Counted from the first letter of the stretch, positions 26,205 to 36,055 are shown. The stretch: DNA of 64,000 nucleotides from Bacteroidota bacterium (GCA_016713765.1 JADJON010000001.1:1426001-1490000); one strand, 5' to 3'. Notes: generated by a model not told the origin, from the letters alone. Numbers and translations are program-made.

Positions 26205-28541
26205 TTACCGCCCTGCCGACCGAAGTTTTTCAATGGATAGCAGGATAACCTCGTTGGTCGCCGGTAAGCTGAATTCCGGTTCCTGGCGATGATGCCCGAC
26301 CGACGAGACGGCGTCTTTGATCGCCAGCCAGGTTGCAAAGGCCAGCATGAACGGAGGTTCGGCCACCGCTTTGCTACGTCGGATGGCACGGGGGTTTGGA
26401 TAGCCTTGCAGCAACTGCACCCGAAAATCTTCCGGCATATCGCCGAACGCCGGGATCTTGTAAGTGTCGGGGGAGTGGTTGAGCAGATTGCCGTTTGCGT
26501 CGTGCTTGACTTCCTCCGTCGTACACCAGCCGAGGCCCTGGATGTAGGCGCCTTCCACCTGGCCGATGTCGATGCGCGGGTTGATCGATTCACCGACGTC
26601 GTGTAGAATATCAGTACGAAGGTGGCGCACGTATCCAGTCAGGGTATCGACTTCCACTTCGCTGACGGCCATGCCGAAGGCGAAGTAATTGAACGGCTTC
26701 CCCCAACCTTTTTGCTTATCCCAACCGATATCCGGGGTGCGGTAGAAACCGGTCGAGGAGAGGCCAACCTGGTGAAGGTGGGCAAGGCCGGTCGTTTCCG
26801 AAAAAATCATGCGGTGTTTTTCGGGATAGCGTTCATCGAAAACGATATCCGCCTCGATGCGCACGTTGGCAGCGGAAACGGGCAGGTCCGGGTTTCTGCG
26901 GGTAAACTCTTCCGCGGCGAATTTGCAGAGCCGTTGTTTGAGTTGGTCGACCGCGTGCTTTACCGCCATACCGTTCAGGTCGGTGCCGGCCGAGGCGGCG
27001 GTAGCCGACGTGTTGGGTACTTTCGATGTGTTTGTCGCGTTAACTTTTACCCGCTCCATGCTCACGCCCAGTTCGGCCGCGGCGATCTGGGCGATCTTGG
27101 TGTTGAGGCCCTGGCCCATCTCCGTTCCGCCGTGGTTGACCAACAGGGTGCCGTCGGTGTAGATGTTGACGAGTGCTCCGGCCTGGTTGAGGAAGGTGGT
27201 GGTGAACGAGATGCCGAATTTGACCGGGGTCATGGCGATGCCTCGTTTCAGGAACTCGTTGCGTTCGTTGAAGGCATGGATCGACTCCCTTCTTATCTTA
27301 TAATCCGATGAACGTTCGAGCTGTTCGCAGATGACATGGATACGGTTGAGTTCAACCTGCTGGCCGAAGTGGGTGATGTTGCGGAAGTCCTCCCCGTAAA
27401 AATTCTTCTTTCGAACGTCGAGCGGATCCATGCCGAGGTGACGGGCGATGCGGTCGATGATCGCCTCCATGCAGGCCATCCCCTGCGGACCGCCGAATCC
27501 CCTGAATGCGGTGTTGGAAGGCAGGTTAGTACGATAGGCGCGTCCGGTTACGCGCATGTCGGGGATGTAATAGGCGTTGTCGGCATGCAGCATCGCACGC
27601 TCGAGGATGGCCATGCTCAGGTCGGTCGCGCATCCGGCGTCGGAATGTTGTTCTACATCGAGTGCCAGCAGTTGTCCTTCGGAGTTGAAGCCGACTTTGT
27701 AGTGGAAAAGAAATGGGTGCCGCTTGCCGGTGATCTTCTGGTCGTCGTCGCGGAAGAGGCGGATTTTCACCGGGCGTTTGGTGTGATTGGCGAGCAGAGC
27801 CGTCCAGGCGGCGGTGTGGTTGGCTTGCGTTTCCTTGCCGCCAAAAGCTCCTCCCATCCTGCGCACCTCCACGACCACCTCGTGTTTCGGGAGACCGAGC
27901 ACTTCCGCTACAACCGCCTGCGTTTCGGAAGGGTGTTGTGTAGAGGAGTAGACCGTCATCTCTTTTCCTTCACCCGGGATGCAGAGCGCGGATTGTGTTT
28001 CGAGGTACCAGTGTTCCTGGGCGCCGGTAGTCAGCGATCCTTCCAGCCGTAGTGGCGACTGTTCGAGGCCTTTTTGGATATCGCCGCGGTGCATGATCCG
28101 TTCGGGTGCGAGCAGTGTCTTGCGGGCGATAGCGGTAGGCAGGTCAAGGACCGCTTCCAGTGGTTCGTAGTCGATGCGAATGCGTTGTTCGGCTGCCCGG
28201 GCGATCGCTTCCGATTCGGCCGCGATGAGCGCGATCGCTTGTCCGATGCAGACCACTTCCCCGTTTGCAAGGCAGGGCTCGTCGTGAATGACAGGCCCCA
28301 TCTGGTTTTCACCGGGAATGTCGTTCCAGGTCAGGACAGCGTGTACGCCCTCCAATTGTCGAGCTTCCGTGGTGTCGATGGAACGGATGCGAGCATGCGC
28401 GTAGCGACTGTACACGACACGTCCGTGCAGGACATTTTCCGGAACCGCTATGTCGTCGATGTATACACTCTTTCCTGAGACATGGCGAACGGCGCTATCG
28501 TGGTGAACGGAGTATGGGTTCATTCGGCTGTCGGTGTTCAT
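26205..28541 (-). CDS. xdhB: Xanthine dehydrogenase, molybdopterin-binding subunit
   Basis: A 778-residue large subunit. Cofactor and substrate motifs present: QSALCIPGEGKEMTVYSSTQHP, RRMGGAFGGKE, the FRGFGGPQG loop, VNHGGTEMGQG, and the catalytic glutamate region GLGWCTTEE near the C terminus. It hydroxylates hypoxanthine/xanthine to urate and needs the cofactor made by the neighbouring moa/moe operon and inserted by XdhC. It overlaps xdhA by 4 nt. Confidence 0.97.
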   Translation of the reverse strand: MNTDSRMNPYSVHHDSAVRHVSGKSVYIDDIAVPENVLHGRVVYSRYAHARIRSIDTTEARQLEGVHAVLTWNDIPGENQMGPVIHDEPCLANGEVVCIGQAIALIAAESEAIARAAEQRIRIDYEPLEAVLDLPTAIARKTLLAPERIMHRGDIQKGLEQSPLRLEGSLTTGAQEHWYLETQSALCIPGEGKEMTVYSSTQHPSETQAVVAEVLGLPKHEVVVEVRRMGGAFGGKETQANHTAAWTALLANHTKRPVKIRLFRDDDQKITGKRHPFLFHYKVGFNSEGQLLALDVEQHSDAGCATDLSMAILERAMLHADNAYYIPDMRVTGRAYRTNLPSNTAFRGFGGPQGMACMEAIIDRIARHLGMDPLDVRKKNFYGEDFRNITHFGQQVELNRIHVICEQLERSSDYKIRRESIHAFNERNEFLKRGIAMTPVKFGISFTTTFLNQAGALVNIYTDGTLLVNHGGTEMGQGLNTKIAQIAAAELGVSMERVKVNATNTSKVPNTSATAASAGTDLNGMAVKHAVDQLKQRLCKFAAEEFTRRNPDLPVSAANVRIEADIVFDERYPEKHRMIFSETTGLAHLHQVGLSSTGFYRTPDIGWDKQKGWGKPFNYFAFGMAVSEVEVDTLTGYVRHLRTDILHDVGESINPRIDIGQVEGAYIQGLGWCTTEEVKHDANGNLLNHSPDTYKIPAFGDMPEDFRVQLLQGYPNPRAIRRSKAVAEPPFMLAFATWLAIKDAVSSVGHHRQEPEFSLPATNEVILLSIEKLRSAGR

Positions 28542-29995
28542 TGTACAAACTGCGCCGCAGTTTCGGACCAGAATTTCAGGAGGAGGTTACGAGCCGCGAG
28601 CCGACGGAATTCAGCGCCTGAGCGCGCGTCGGACAAGGGCGTGAAATGGTGGTAGACGACTTCGGCGGCAGCTTGCGCATTCGTTCTGGACCAGGGTTTA
28701 CCGATCAGCAGATCTTCCGCGGGGAAAACCCGCTGCGTGGATGCGGCCATACCGCCGAAGGCGATGACGGCTTCCTGCACCGTATCGCCGACGATGCGAA
28801 GCCGAAAAGCGCCGCTCACTGTAGCAATGTCGAGGTCTTTCCGTTTGGAAACTTTATAGGCACGAACAAGGTCGTCGGGTCCGGGCAAGGGGATGGTGAG
28901 TGCAGTGATGAGTTCGTCGGGTCGGCGAACGGTTTGCCGGTAACCGGTGATGTAACGGTCCATGGGGATGTCGCGTTCACCCTGTGTGCTGGCCAGGTGA
29001 ATGGAAGCTCCGTAGGCGAATAACAAGGGTAATGTGTCACCGATGGGCGAAGCAGAACCGAGGTTGCCGCCGATGGTGGCGAGGCTGCGGATCTGGCGAG
29101 AGCCGAATACATCGAGGATAGCTGCGAGTGCCGGAAGCTGATCCCGCACGGTCCGGCGAATGGATTCGAGCGAACAGCCCGCGCCGATTCGGATGTTGTC
29201 GGGGAGGATTTCGATACGGCGAAGCGCATTGATTCCGGAAAGATCCAGCAAGGCCGGCAACACCTCGTGAAGTTTGGTGACACGAAGCGCGAGGTCGGTA
29301 GCGCCATTGAACGGAAGGAGCGACGCGTCTTCCGCGATGGATGCCAGCGCCGCTTCGAGGCTCATGGGTCGCAGGTACCGTTGGGTGGACGTCTGGATGA
29401 GCAGTGGATTCGCTGAGGCAGCCAGTTCACGCAAGGCCGCGATGGTAGCTGGTTCTTGCGAAGCAATCGTATCGGCTGCCGGTGCGGCACAGGAGCGCGC
29501 CGCTGCTTCAGCGATCGGGCGGTATCCGGTACAGCGGCATAGGTTGCCGGTCAGCGCATCGCAGGTTTCCGTACGATCCGGGTTGGCGCCTTGCTTGTAC
29601 AGCGCAAACAAGGACATGATGAAGCCGGGAGTACAGTAGCCGCATTGGCTTCCGTCTGTATCGACCATGGCTTGCTGCACCGGATGTAAGTCATCCTTCG
29701 TCTGCGGATGGTTGGAGAGGCATTCGACGGTGATCAGTTGTTTGCCGTCCAGCATGGGCAGGAAGACCAGGCAGGAGTCGATAGCCGTGTATCGGATCGT
29801 ATCATCGTCGGACAGTTCGCCGATCACAACGGTACACGCGCCACAGTCACCTTCCGCGCAGCCCTCCTTGGTGCCTTTCGTATCCGGCCTGGAACGGAGC
29901 CACTGCAGGACGGTGGTAGTGGGAGACAGGTTTTCCCTGTTCAGATCGATCTCGACCGTGTTGTTTTGAAAAAAGAAGCGAATGATGTTCCTCAA
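28538..29995 (-). CDS. xdhA: Xanthine dehydrogenase, FAD and [2Fe-2S] subunit
   Basis: A 485-residue small subunit. An N-terminal plant-type [2Fe-2S] domain (GCAEGDCGACTVV) is followed by the second [2Fe-2S] domain (CGYCTPGFIMS and NLCRCTGYRPI), then a FAD-binding domain with PFNGATDLAL, ATIGGNLGSASPIGD and a C-terminal CO-dehydrogenase flavoprotein-type fold. First gene of the minus-strand purine operon; its promoter must lie in 29996-30544, which is shared with the divergent Ig-repeat gene. Confidence 0.97.
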   Translation of the reverse strand: MRNIIRFFFQNNTVEIDLNRENLSPTTTVLQWLRSRPDTKGTKEGCAEGDCGACTVVIGELSDDDTIRYTAIDSCLVFLPMLDGKQLITVECLSNHPQTKDDLHPVQQAMVDTDGSQCGYCTPGFIMSLFALYKQGANPDRTETCDALTGNLCRCTGYRPIAEAAARSCAAPAADTIASQEPATIAALRELAASANPLLIQTSTQRYLRPMSLEAALASIAEDASLLPFNGATDLALRVTKLHEVLPALLDLSGINALRRIEILPDNIRIGAGCSLESIRRTVRDQLPALAAILDVFGSRQIRSLATIGGNLGSASPIGDTLPLLFAYGASIHLASTQGERDIPMDRYITGYRQTVRRPDELITALTIPLPGPDDLVRAYKVSKRKDLDIATVSGAFRLRIVGDTVQEAVIAFGGMAASTQRVFPAEDLLIGKPWSRTNAQAAAEVVYHHFTPLSDARSGAEFRRLAARNLLLKFWSETAAQFVQ

Positions 29996-30544
29996 TGTTG
30001 ATGACAGGTATAGGCAGTAAATTTAAGGTATTCGGTCAAACTTTTACTGCTATCCAGGTTGCGCTTAGCGTGCAGTTGTTTTTAAAAAGCGTCTCGCTTG
30101 GACATTCAGATGCAGGCGTTTTCAAAATCCACCATCGGAAAATTGTTCGTTACATGAAATGAACAGCTGTTGATACTAATCAGTGCTCCAGTATATCCTT
30201 GCAAACGACTGATAGTAGCGAACTTCCGGTATTATCCCTGAATAGTATCATCCATCCTTCTTCTCCTTTCATGGATCATACAAGATTGCGTGTTTCTTTC
30301 GTTGACGAATACTGAACGAGAAGGAACGCGACGCGTGATCGGTTTTACTGATCCCGGTCCGGAACAGCTGTAACTGCGACGATTACTGTTCCGGCCGCCA
30401 CCAACGCGCCGTCATTTTCCACCCCCGAATGGGTTTCTTCCGAGCAGTGGTCATCTCTGCAATTTACCCCCGCGCTGCGCACGACAGGCTGTTTTCCTGT
30501 CGCTGAAGTTGTCTTACCCTATACTAACCCATAACACCATCACT
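29996..30544. other. Divergent intergenic region
   Basis: About 550 bp between xdhA and the Ig-repeat gene. No coding sequence recognised and no exact TAnnTTTG element found. A perfect 7-bp stem hairpin (CGACAGG/CCTGTCG) lies at 30482-30502, about 42 bp before the start codon at 30545. Confidence 0.6.
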
Positions 30545-33500
30545 ATGACAACACGGCGTTTATTGATCGGATTGATCTTCACCTCATTTCTCGGGCTGCT
30601 GCTCCTGGATGCCAGCAGGAATGAAGTTCAATCCAAGGAAAATGGCGCACCGGCCGGATATACCGGTTGCGCAAGCGATTACAGTGGTCGGACCTGCGAC
30701 AACTGCCACAGCGACTATTCGGTTGCATCCGTCAATGGTTGGATCACGTCCACTGTTCCGGCTGCCGGGTACACACCCGGAGCAACCTACACCATTACCG
30801 CGACGGCAACCGGAGCAGGATTTCCGGTCTACGGTTTCGAAGTAGCGCCACTTGGCGCCGCAGGAGCGTTGGTCGGAACGCCGCTAATCACCAATACAAC
30901 CGATACAAAACTCGTAAGCTCGAAGTATGTGACCCATACCAGCGCCAGCATCAGTGGTAGTGGTAGCCGGTCCTGGTCCTTCAACTGGACGGCTCCGGCA
31001 GCGGGCACCGGTTCGGTAACATTCTATGGCGGTTTCCTGTTGGGCGATGGAGACGGAGGCGAAGGAGGTGATTATGTCAAGACCAGCACCCTGACGGTGA
31101 CGGAGGCTAGTTGTACTTCGCCTTCGCAGCCGGGAGCGATTTCCGGCAATGCAGCACCGTGTGCCGGCGCGTCGGTTACGTATAGCGTGGCCAGCGTCAG
31201 CGGTGCGACTTCGTACTCCTGGAGCTTGCCGGGCGGCTGGTCGGGTAGTTCAACCACGAACAGCATCACCGTAACCGCAGGCAGCACATCCGGAACGGTG
31301 GCGGTGGCTGCGGTGAACGCGTGTGGTACTAGTCCGTCGAGTGCCGTGGGAGTGGTCATCAGCACGGCTACGACGCCCACCATCTCCACCAGCGGATCGA
31401 CCACCTTTTGCCAGGGCGGTAGTGTGACACTAACTTCTTCAGCGGCGAGCGGCTACAGTTGGAGTCCGGGTGGTCAAACCACGCAAAGTATCACGGTGAC
31501 ATCGGCCGGGACGTACCGTGTGACGGTAACGAATGCCGGTGGTTGCACGGCCTCCTCTTCGGCCACCACCGTGACGGTAAATTCCGCTCCGACAGCCACG
31601 ATCACCGCGGGCGGACCAACGACCTTTTGTCAGGGAGGAAGCGTTACACTGACTGCTTCAGCAGGCAGCAGCTATCTCTGGAGTCCCGCTGGTCAAACAA
31701 GCCAAAGCATCACAGTCAGCGCTGCAGGCAGTTATGCAGTAACCGTTACGAATGCCTCCGGCTGCTCGGCGACCTCTGCGGCGACAACTGTTTCGGTTAC
31801 CCAGCAGGGAACCGCATCCATCACTGCCAGTGGCCCCACCACCTTCTGTCAGGGAGGATCGGTTACCTTGAACGCGTCTTCCGGCACGTCCTACCTCTGG
31901 AGTCCGGGTGGTGAAACCACGCCGAGTATCAGCGTATCCAATGCAGGGTCCTACAGCGTGACCGTGACCGGTACCGGCGGTTGTACAGGCACCTCCAGTC
32001 CGACGACCGTAACGGTCAACGCGCTGCCAGTTCCCACGGTGAGTGCCGGTGGTCCGACCACCTTCTGTCAGGGCGACCAGGTCGTACTATCTGCCAGTGG
32101 CGGTACCAGTTATGTATGGAGTCCGGGTGGAGCAACTACCAATAGCATTACCGTAACCGCTTCCGGCAATTACTCGGTCACCGCGACGAATGCGTCGGGT
32201 TGTACTGCTGTATCCAATGGTACGGCTGTAACGGTAAATGGCGCACCGACAGCCGCAATAACAGCGAATGGTCCAACGACCTTCTGTCAGGGCGGAAGTG
32301 TGACGCTGACGGCAAGTGCCGGAACAAGTTATCTCTGGAGTCCGGGTGGTGAAACCACGCAGAGCATTACCGTCGGTTCGGCGGGGTCTTATAGCGTTAC
32401 GGTTACCAATGCTGCGGGGTGTTCCGCTTCTTCCAGTCCTGAAGTCGTTACCGTTTCCACGACCGGCGTCGCCACGATTACGGCCAGCGGCTCGTTGGCC
32501 ATTTGTGACGGCGGTTCGGTTGTTTTGACCGCTTCATCGGGTAACTCCTATTCCTGGAGTCCGGGTGGAGAGACCACGCAGAGCATCACCGTGAGTGCTG
32601 CTGGCAGTTATGTAGTAAGTGTAACCGGTGGATGCTCGGGTGTGTCTGACCCGGCAGTTGTTACCGTGAATCCGAATCCGGTCGTGACCATCACCGCCAG
32701 TGGTGCTACCACGGTGTGCGCCGGCGACCCCCTGAGTCTGAGCGCGTCGAGCGGGGCCAGTTATCTGTGGAGTCCGGGCGGGGAGACAACGCAGGATATC
32801 CAGCCGGGTTCAAGCGGTAATTATAGTGTCACGGTAACCGATGGAAACGGTTGTTCCGGTACTTCCGATCCTACATCGGTTACCATCAATCCGCTTCCCG
32901 TCGTTGGTTTAACCGGTCTCGCGCCTGTGTGCGATACGGCCGCTGTGTTCGCTTTAAGCGGAGGCTCACCAGTTGGAGGAACTTACAGCGGTACCGGCGT
33001 GAGTAGCGGCTCCTTTGATCCGGCAGTGGCCGGGGTTGGGAATTCCGTTATCGCATACAGTTATACCGATGCTAACGGATGTTCCGCATCGGCCAGCACC
33101 TCGATCGCGGTTCAGGATTGCAACAATGGAGGCGGCGGGTGTACTGCTCCGCCAAGCAAACCCCGTTACCTGATTGGCCCTCGGATCATATCGTGCGGTC
33201 AGACCGGGATCGTGTATTCGGTTCCGACGGATACGGCTGCAAGCTCGTATGTGTGGTCAGTGCCGACGGGAGCAGTGATCGTAGCTGACAACGGGAACTC
33301 GATCACGGTGGATTTCCCGGCCGGCGCCCAAACGGGTGATATCTGTGTTACAGCCGTCAATGCCTGCGGCAGCAGCGATCCTTTGTGTCGCACGATTCTG
33401 GTCGGCGGACTGTATACACGCAGGATCCGGGGTCCGCAGGAAGTTTGCCGGACGGATAGTTCGGTCACCTATTACATTCCGCAAGTGGCGGGTGCCGTTT

Positions 33501-34030
33501 CGTATAACTGGACAATCGGCGGAAATGCCGGTATGACGGTCAGCGGCAACAACGTGACGATCAACTTCAGCAGTTGCACACTCAACTGGGTGGTGCTTCG
33601 CGTTGAAGTCACCAATGCCTGCGGGGATGTGCGCAGCCGGTCCTTGTGGATCCACGTACGTGACTGCAATGGCGGCGGCCATGATGACGATGACGACCAT
33701 GATGACGATGATGATGGTGACGGGCATCATGGCGACGATGATCGTTTGCTGAGTCCGTTCGCGAACGTCACCGCTAGTCTGGAATTGCAGGTGTTCCCAA
33801 ATCCTTCGGCGGGTCTCTTCATGGTGGCAGTACCGGAAGGTAACGCCGGAACGGTTCGGGTGACTGTAGTCGATCTGAGTGGTAAGGAGCTCTACCGTGC
33901 GGAGCAAACGCTTGATGCAGGATCGCAGCAGTTGCAGATCGACGGTAATGCTTTTGCGCCGGGTGTTTATTTCCTGCGCGTTGAGCAAGACGGCGCGGTA
34001 GGCAACGAGCGCTTCATTATCGCACGTTAA
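30545..34030 (+). CDS. Secreted Ig-repeat protein with CXXCH motif and type IX sorting signal
   Basis: A 1161-residue extracellular protein. Signal peptide (about 1-25), then a choice-of-anchor/Reeler-like N-terminal domain with CDNCH (C51, C54, H55), a possible heme c site. Next come a PKD-like domain, seven Ig-like repeats of about 73 residues (GPTTFCQGGSVTL...YLWSPGGETTQSI...GCS pattern), two further PKD-like domains each with paired cysteines, and an Asp/His-rich tract (codons around 33676-33743). The last about 80 residues are a Por-secretion type A C-terminal domain (LQVFPNPSAG...VYFLRV), so it is exported by the type IX system and cell-surface bound or released. The ATG at 30545 gives the signal peptide; 30509 is an alternative. 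No catalytic domain seen; adhesion is the likely role. Confidence 0.87.
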   Translation: MTTRRLLIGLIFTSFLGLLLLDASRNEVQSKENGAPAGYTGCASDYSGRTCDNCHSDYSVASVNGWITSTVPAAGYTPGATYTITATATGAGFPVYGFEVAPLGAAGALVGTPLITNTTDTKLVSSKYVTHTSASISGSGSRSWSFNWTAPAAGTGSVTFYGGFLLGDGDGGEGGDYVKTSTLTVTEASCTSPSQPGAISGNAAPCAGASVTYSVASVSGATSYSWSLPGGWSGSSTTNSITVTAGSTSGTVAVAAVNACGTSPSSAVGVVISTATTPTISTSGSTTFCQGGSVTLTSSAASGYSWSPGGQTTQSITVTSAGTYRVTVTNAGGCTASSSATTVTVNSAPTATITAGGPTTFCQGGSVTLTASAGSSYLWSPAGQTSQSITVSAAGSYAVTVTNASGCSATSAATTVSVTQQGTASITASGPTTFCQGGSVTLNASSGTSYLWSPGGETTPSISVSNAGSYSVTVTGTGGCTGTSSPTTVTVNALPVPTVSAGGPTTFCQGDQVVLSASGGTSYVWSPGGATTNSITVTASGNYSVTATNASGCTAVSNGTAVTVNGAPTAAITANGPTTFCQGGSVTLTASAGTSYLWSPGGETTQSITVGSAGSYSVTVTNAAGCSASSSPEVVTVSTTGVATITASGSLAICDGGSVVLTASSGNSYSWSPGGETTQSITVSAAGSYVVSVTGGCSGVSDPAVVTVNPNPVVTITASGATTVCAGDPLSLSASSGASYLWSPGGETTQDIQPGSSGNYSVTVTDGNGCSGTSDPTSVTINPLPVVGLTGLAPVCDTAAVFALSGGSPVGGTYSGTGVSSGSFDPAVAGVGNSVIAYSYTDANGCSASASTSIAVQDCNNGGGGCTAPPSKPRYLIGPRIISCGQTGIVYSVPTDTAASSYVWSVPTGAVIVADNGNSITVDFPAGAQTGDICVTAVNACGSSDPLCRTILVGGLYTRRIRGPQEVCRTDSSVTYYIPQVAGAVSYNWTIGGNAGMTVSGNNVTINFSSCTLNWVVLRVEVTNACGDVRSRSLWIHVRDCNGGGHDDDDDHDDDDDGDGHHGDDDRLLSPFANVTASLELQVFPNPSAGLFMVAVPEGNAGTVRVTVVDLSGKELYRAEQTLDAGSQQLQIDGNAFAPGVYFLRVEQDGAVGNERFIIAR
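31378..32905 (+). repeat. Seven tandem Ig-like coding repeats, about 219 bp each
   Basis: Each unit encodes about 73 residues with the shared TTFCQGGSVTL and SPGGETTQSI motifs and one intradomain cysteine pair. The third to fifth copies are closest; the last two are more divergent at the cysteine loop (AICDGG, TVCAGD). Confidence 0.88.
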
Positions 34031-34054
34031 GTACTTTGTTCCTGTTGATGTTAG

Positions 34055-34086
34055 CGGCCTGCCCGGAAGGGTGGGCCGTTTTTTTT
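34055..34086 (+). terminator. Intrinsic terminator after the Ig-repeat gene
   Basis: A 10-bp stem with wobble pairs (CGGCCTGCCC paired with GGGTGGGCCG, GGAA loop) followed by eight or nine T. Confidence 0.88.
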
Positions 34087-34245
34087 AGGGGCGAGGGACG
34101 AGGGACGAGGGGCGAGGAGCGGGATGCGAGGTGCGTGGTGAGGGGGGGATTCGTAATTTGTAATTCGTAATTAGTAATTGGTAACTAGTTACTAGTAACT
34201 AGTAACTAGTAACTAATAACTGGTAATTATTAATCACTCATCACC
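34087..34245. repeat. Two adjoining 7-bp-period arrays
   Basis: First array: degenerate GCGAGGG/ACGAGGG units (about 34090-34150). Second: ATTCGTA/ATTAGTA drifting into ACTAGTA/ACTAATA and ATCACCA (about 34150-34245). Both keep a 7-bp period although the unit sequences are unrelated. Confidence 0.85.
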
Positions 34246-34254
34246 AATCACCTT

Positions 34255-34440
34255 TCCCTGCCTTCCAACTCCGCGTCACCGCTGTTGTGGGTTAGCCCCG
34301 GCTGAGGGAGGCTGGTAACAGCTGGGAGCAGGATTTGTCGGTTCCTGTGCCGAGGGAAGACGGGACTGGAGGTGAGGAGCGGCTGCCCGCGGTGCTCCTA
34401 ATTATTAACAACTTACACGCAGATCGTTGAAAGCCTAAGC
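34255..34440. other. GC-rich, possibly structured leader before nuoA
   Basis: No gene recognised. The stretch has several local complementary segments, for example AGGAGC with GCTCCT around 34375-34401 and CAGCTGGG/CCCGGCTG-like pairs around 34294-34330. No known riboswitch or RNA consensus could be matched with confidence. It lies upstream of the predicted nuo promoter, so if it is an RNA it is a separate transcript. Confidence 0.35.
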
Positions 34441-34471
34441 CTTAGCGGAGCTTCGGGAAAGGCCTGAATCA

Positions 34472-34502
34472 TTTGAATTTTGGCAGATTCCTCGTAGGTT
34501 TG
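34472..34502 (+). promoter_or_regulatory. Bacteroidota-type promoter of the nuo operon
   Basis: TTTG at 34472-34475 (-33 element) and TAGGTTTG at 34495-34502 (matches -7 consensus TAnnTTTG), spaced by 19 bp, ending about 31 bp before the nuoA ATG. Confidence 0.7.
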
Positions 34503-34533
34503 AGCGGTAGCTGATTAATCCGGCGATTCAGGT

Positions 34534-34884
34534 ATGGGTCCATTTTCCATGATTCTGCTGGCCATCTGCGGTGTTGCATTCGCAGGGGGCGGTATTTTGT
34601 TGTCGAAGGTGCTGGCGAAGGCTGTGCACAATCCGCAGAAAGGCGAGACCTATGAATGTGGTGTTCCGACGCAGGGTCGTTCGTGGATCCAATTCAATGT
34701 CGGGTACTACTTGTTCGCCCTGTTGTTCCTGATCTTCGATGTGGAGTTGGTTTTCCTGTATCCGTGGGCGGTTGTGGCGAAGGCGGAAGGCTGGCTGGCC
34801 TTGATTCAGGTGGTGATCTTCCTGTTCATCTTGTTTCTCGGTTTCCTGTACGCGCATAAGAAAGGGGCGTTGAAATGGATGTGA
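34534..34884 (+). CDS. nuoA: NADH-quinone oxidoreductase subunit A
   Basis: A 116-residue membrane subunit with three helices. The conserved loop [23 protein letters not shown] links helices 1 and 2, followed by [17 protein letters not shown]. First gene of an 11-gene complex I operon; it overlaps nuoB by 10 nt. Confidence 0.96.
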   Translation: MGPFSMILLAICGVAFAGGGILLSKVLAKAVHNPQKGETYECGVPTQGRSWIQFNVGYYLFALLFLIFDVELVFLYPWAVVAKAEGWLALIQVVIFLFILFLGFLYAHKKGALKWM

Positions 34885-35429
34885 AGCGTCCGATGGATCC
34901 GTTTCCGGGAGCAGTTCATCCGACTCCTTCGGGTGGCGTATTGCTGAGCAAGCTCGACGATGTGATCAACTGGGCGCGATCGAACAGTCTTTGGCCGTTG
35001 GTCTTCGGGACGAGTTGTTGCGCGATCGAGATGATGTCGACCGCTTCGGCGAAATACGACTGGTCGCGTTTCGGGTTCGAAGTGGCGCGGGCCACGCCGC
35101 GGCAGGCGGATGTGATCATCATTGCCGGTACGATCGTGAATAAGATGGCTCCGGTGTTGAAGCGCCTGTACGACCAGATGCCCGAGCCGAAATACGTGAT
35201 TGCCATGGGCGCCTGCGCGACATCGGGCGGGCCGTTCTTTTATAATACCTACAGCGTGGTGAAGGGTGCGGATCATGTGATCCCGGTCGACGTGTACGTG
35301 GCCGGTTGTCCGCCGCGACCGGAAGCGCTGTTGCACGCCTTGATCACCTTGCAGGCCAAAGTTAAAGCCGGCGGCAAGCGGGAGCGTATTGATATCGCGG
35401 ACATTCCTAAACCCATGGAACGCCTGTGA
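34875..35429 (+). CDS. nuoB: NADH-quinone oxidoreductase subunit B
   Basis: A 184-residue peripheral subunit that carries cluster N2. Its ligands are the adjacent pair C48-C49 ([10 protein letters not shown]), C114 (MGACATSGG) and C145 (VAGCPPRPE). It sits at the quinone site with NuoD. It overlaps nuoC by 4 nt. Confidence 0.97.
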   Translation: MDVKRPMDPFPGAVHPTPSGGVLLSKLDDVINWARSNSLWPLVFGTSCCAIEMMSTASAKYDWSRFGFEVARATPRQADVIIIAGTIVNKMAPVLKRLYDQMPEPKYVIAMGACATSGGPFFYNTYSVVKGADHVIPVDVYVAGCPPRPEALLHALITLQAKVKAGGKRERIDIADIPKPMERL

Positions 35430-35884
35430 CGAACGAGGAATTTCAACAACATCTGGAAGGGCTGTTGCCCGGACTAGTAACCGAGCAAGTGGGTGGGTGG
35501 TTGCACGTGCAGCTCTCACCTGAACAGTGGTCGGCGATGGCCCCGCATTTGAAAAACGACCCGGCGCTGCGACTGGATTTCCTGTTTTGTCTGACCTGCG
35601 TGGACTGGAAGACGCATTTGTCTGTCGTATACCATCTCCGCTCGACGGAGTTAGGGCATACGCTGGTTGTGAAAGTGAAGTTGGAAGACCGGGAACATCC
35701 GGAGTTGTTGTCCGTGTGGAATCTGTGGCGAACAGCGGAGTTTCACGAGCGGGAAGCCTATGATCTCTTCGGGATCCGCTTTGTGGGTCATCCCGATCTG
35801 CGGCGGCTTTTCATGACAGATGACTGGAAGGGATGGCCGTTGCGGAAGGATTATGTGGATGAGGTGAATATGATTAAGCTGTAG
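35426..35884 (+). CDS. nuoC: NADH-quinone oxidoreductase subunit C
   Basis: A 152-residue 30-kDa-type subunit; the C-terminal [37 protein letters not shown] is the family signature. It starts with GTG. It is separate from NuoD here, unlike the NuoCD fusion of E. coli. A repeat-filled 171-bp spacer follows. Confidence 0.96.
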   Translation: MTNEEFQQHLEGLLPGLVTEQVGGWLHVQLSPEQWSAMAPHLKNDPALRLDFLFCLTCVDWKTHLSVVYHLRSTELGHTLVVKVKLEDREHPELLSVWNLWRTAEFHEREAYDLFGIRFVGHPDLRRLFMTDDWKGWPLRKDYVDEVNMIKL

Positions 35885-36055
35885 GGTGGGGGATAGCGAA
35901 TAGCGAATAGCGAATAGTGAATAGTGAACAGTGAACAGTGAACAGTAAATAGTGAATAGTGAATAGTGAATTCTGCCTGCTGATGTTTTAGGGAAGACAG
36001 GAATCTTGAAACACGAAACTCGAAACACGAAACTCAGAACCCGGAACCCACTTGT
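35885..36055 (+). repeat. Composite heptamer cassette before nuoD
   Basis: In order: GAATAGC/GAATAGT/GAACAGT units, a degenerate hairpin (CTGCCTGCTGATG...GACAGG), then GAAACAC/GAAACTC units ending GGAACCCAC just before the nuoD ATG. All units have a 7-bp period. The same order recurs before nuoH and nuoI. Confidence 0.92.

Noticed and set aside
33257..33988. Minus-strand open frame of 243 codons under the Ig-repeat gene
   Set aside because: It is the reverse reading of the repeat gene, with His/Asp tract turned into a hydrophobic run; no promoter or family.
34255..34440. Cobalamin riboswitch, RNase P or tmRNA
   Set aside because: Short similarities such as GAGGGAAGACGGG were seen, but the characteristic core motifs of each of these RNAs are missing.
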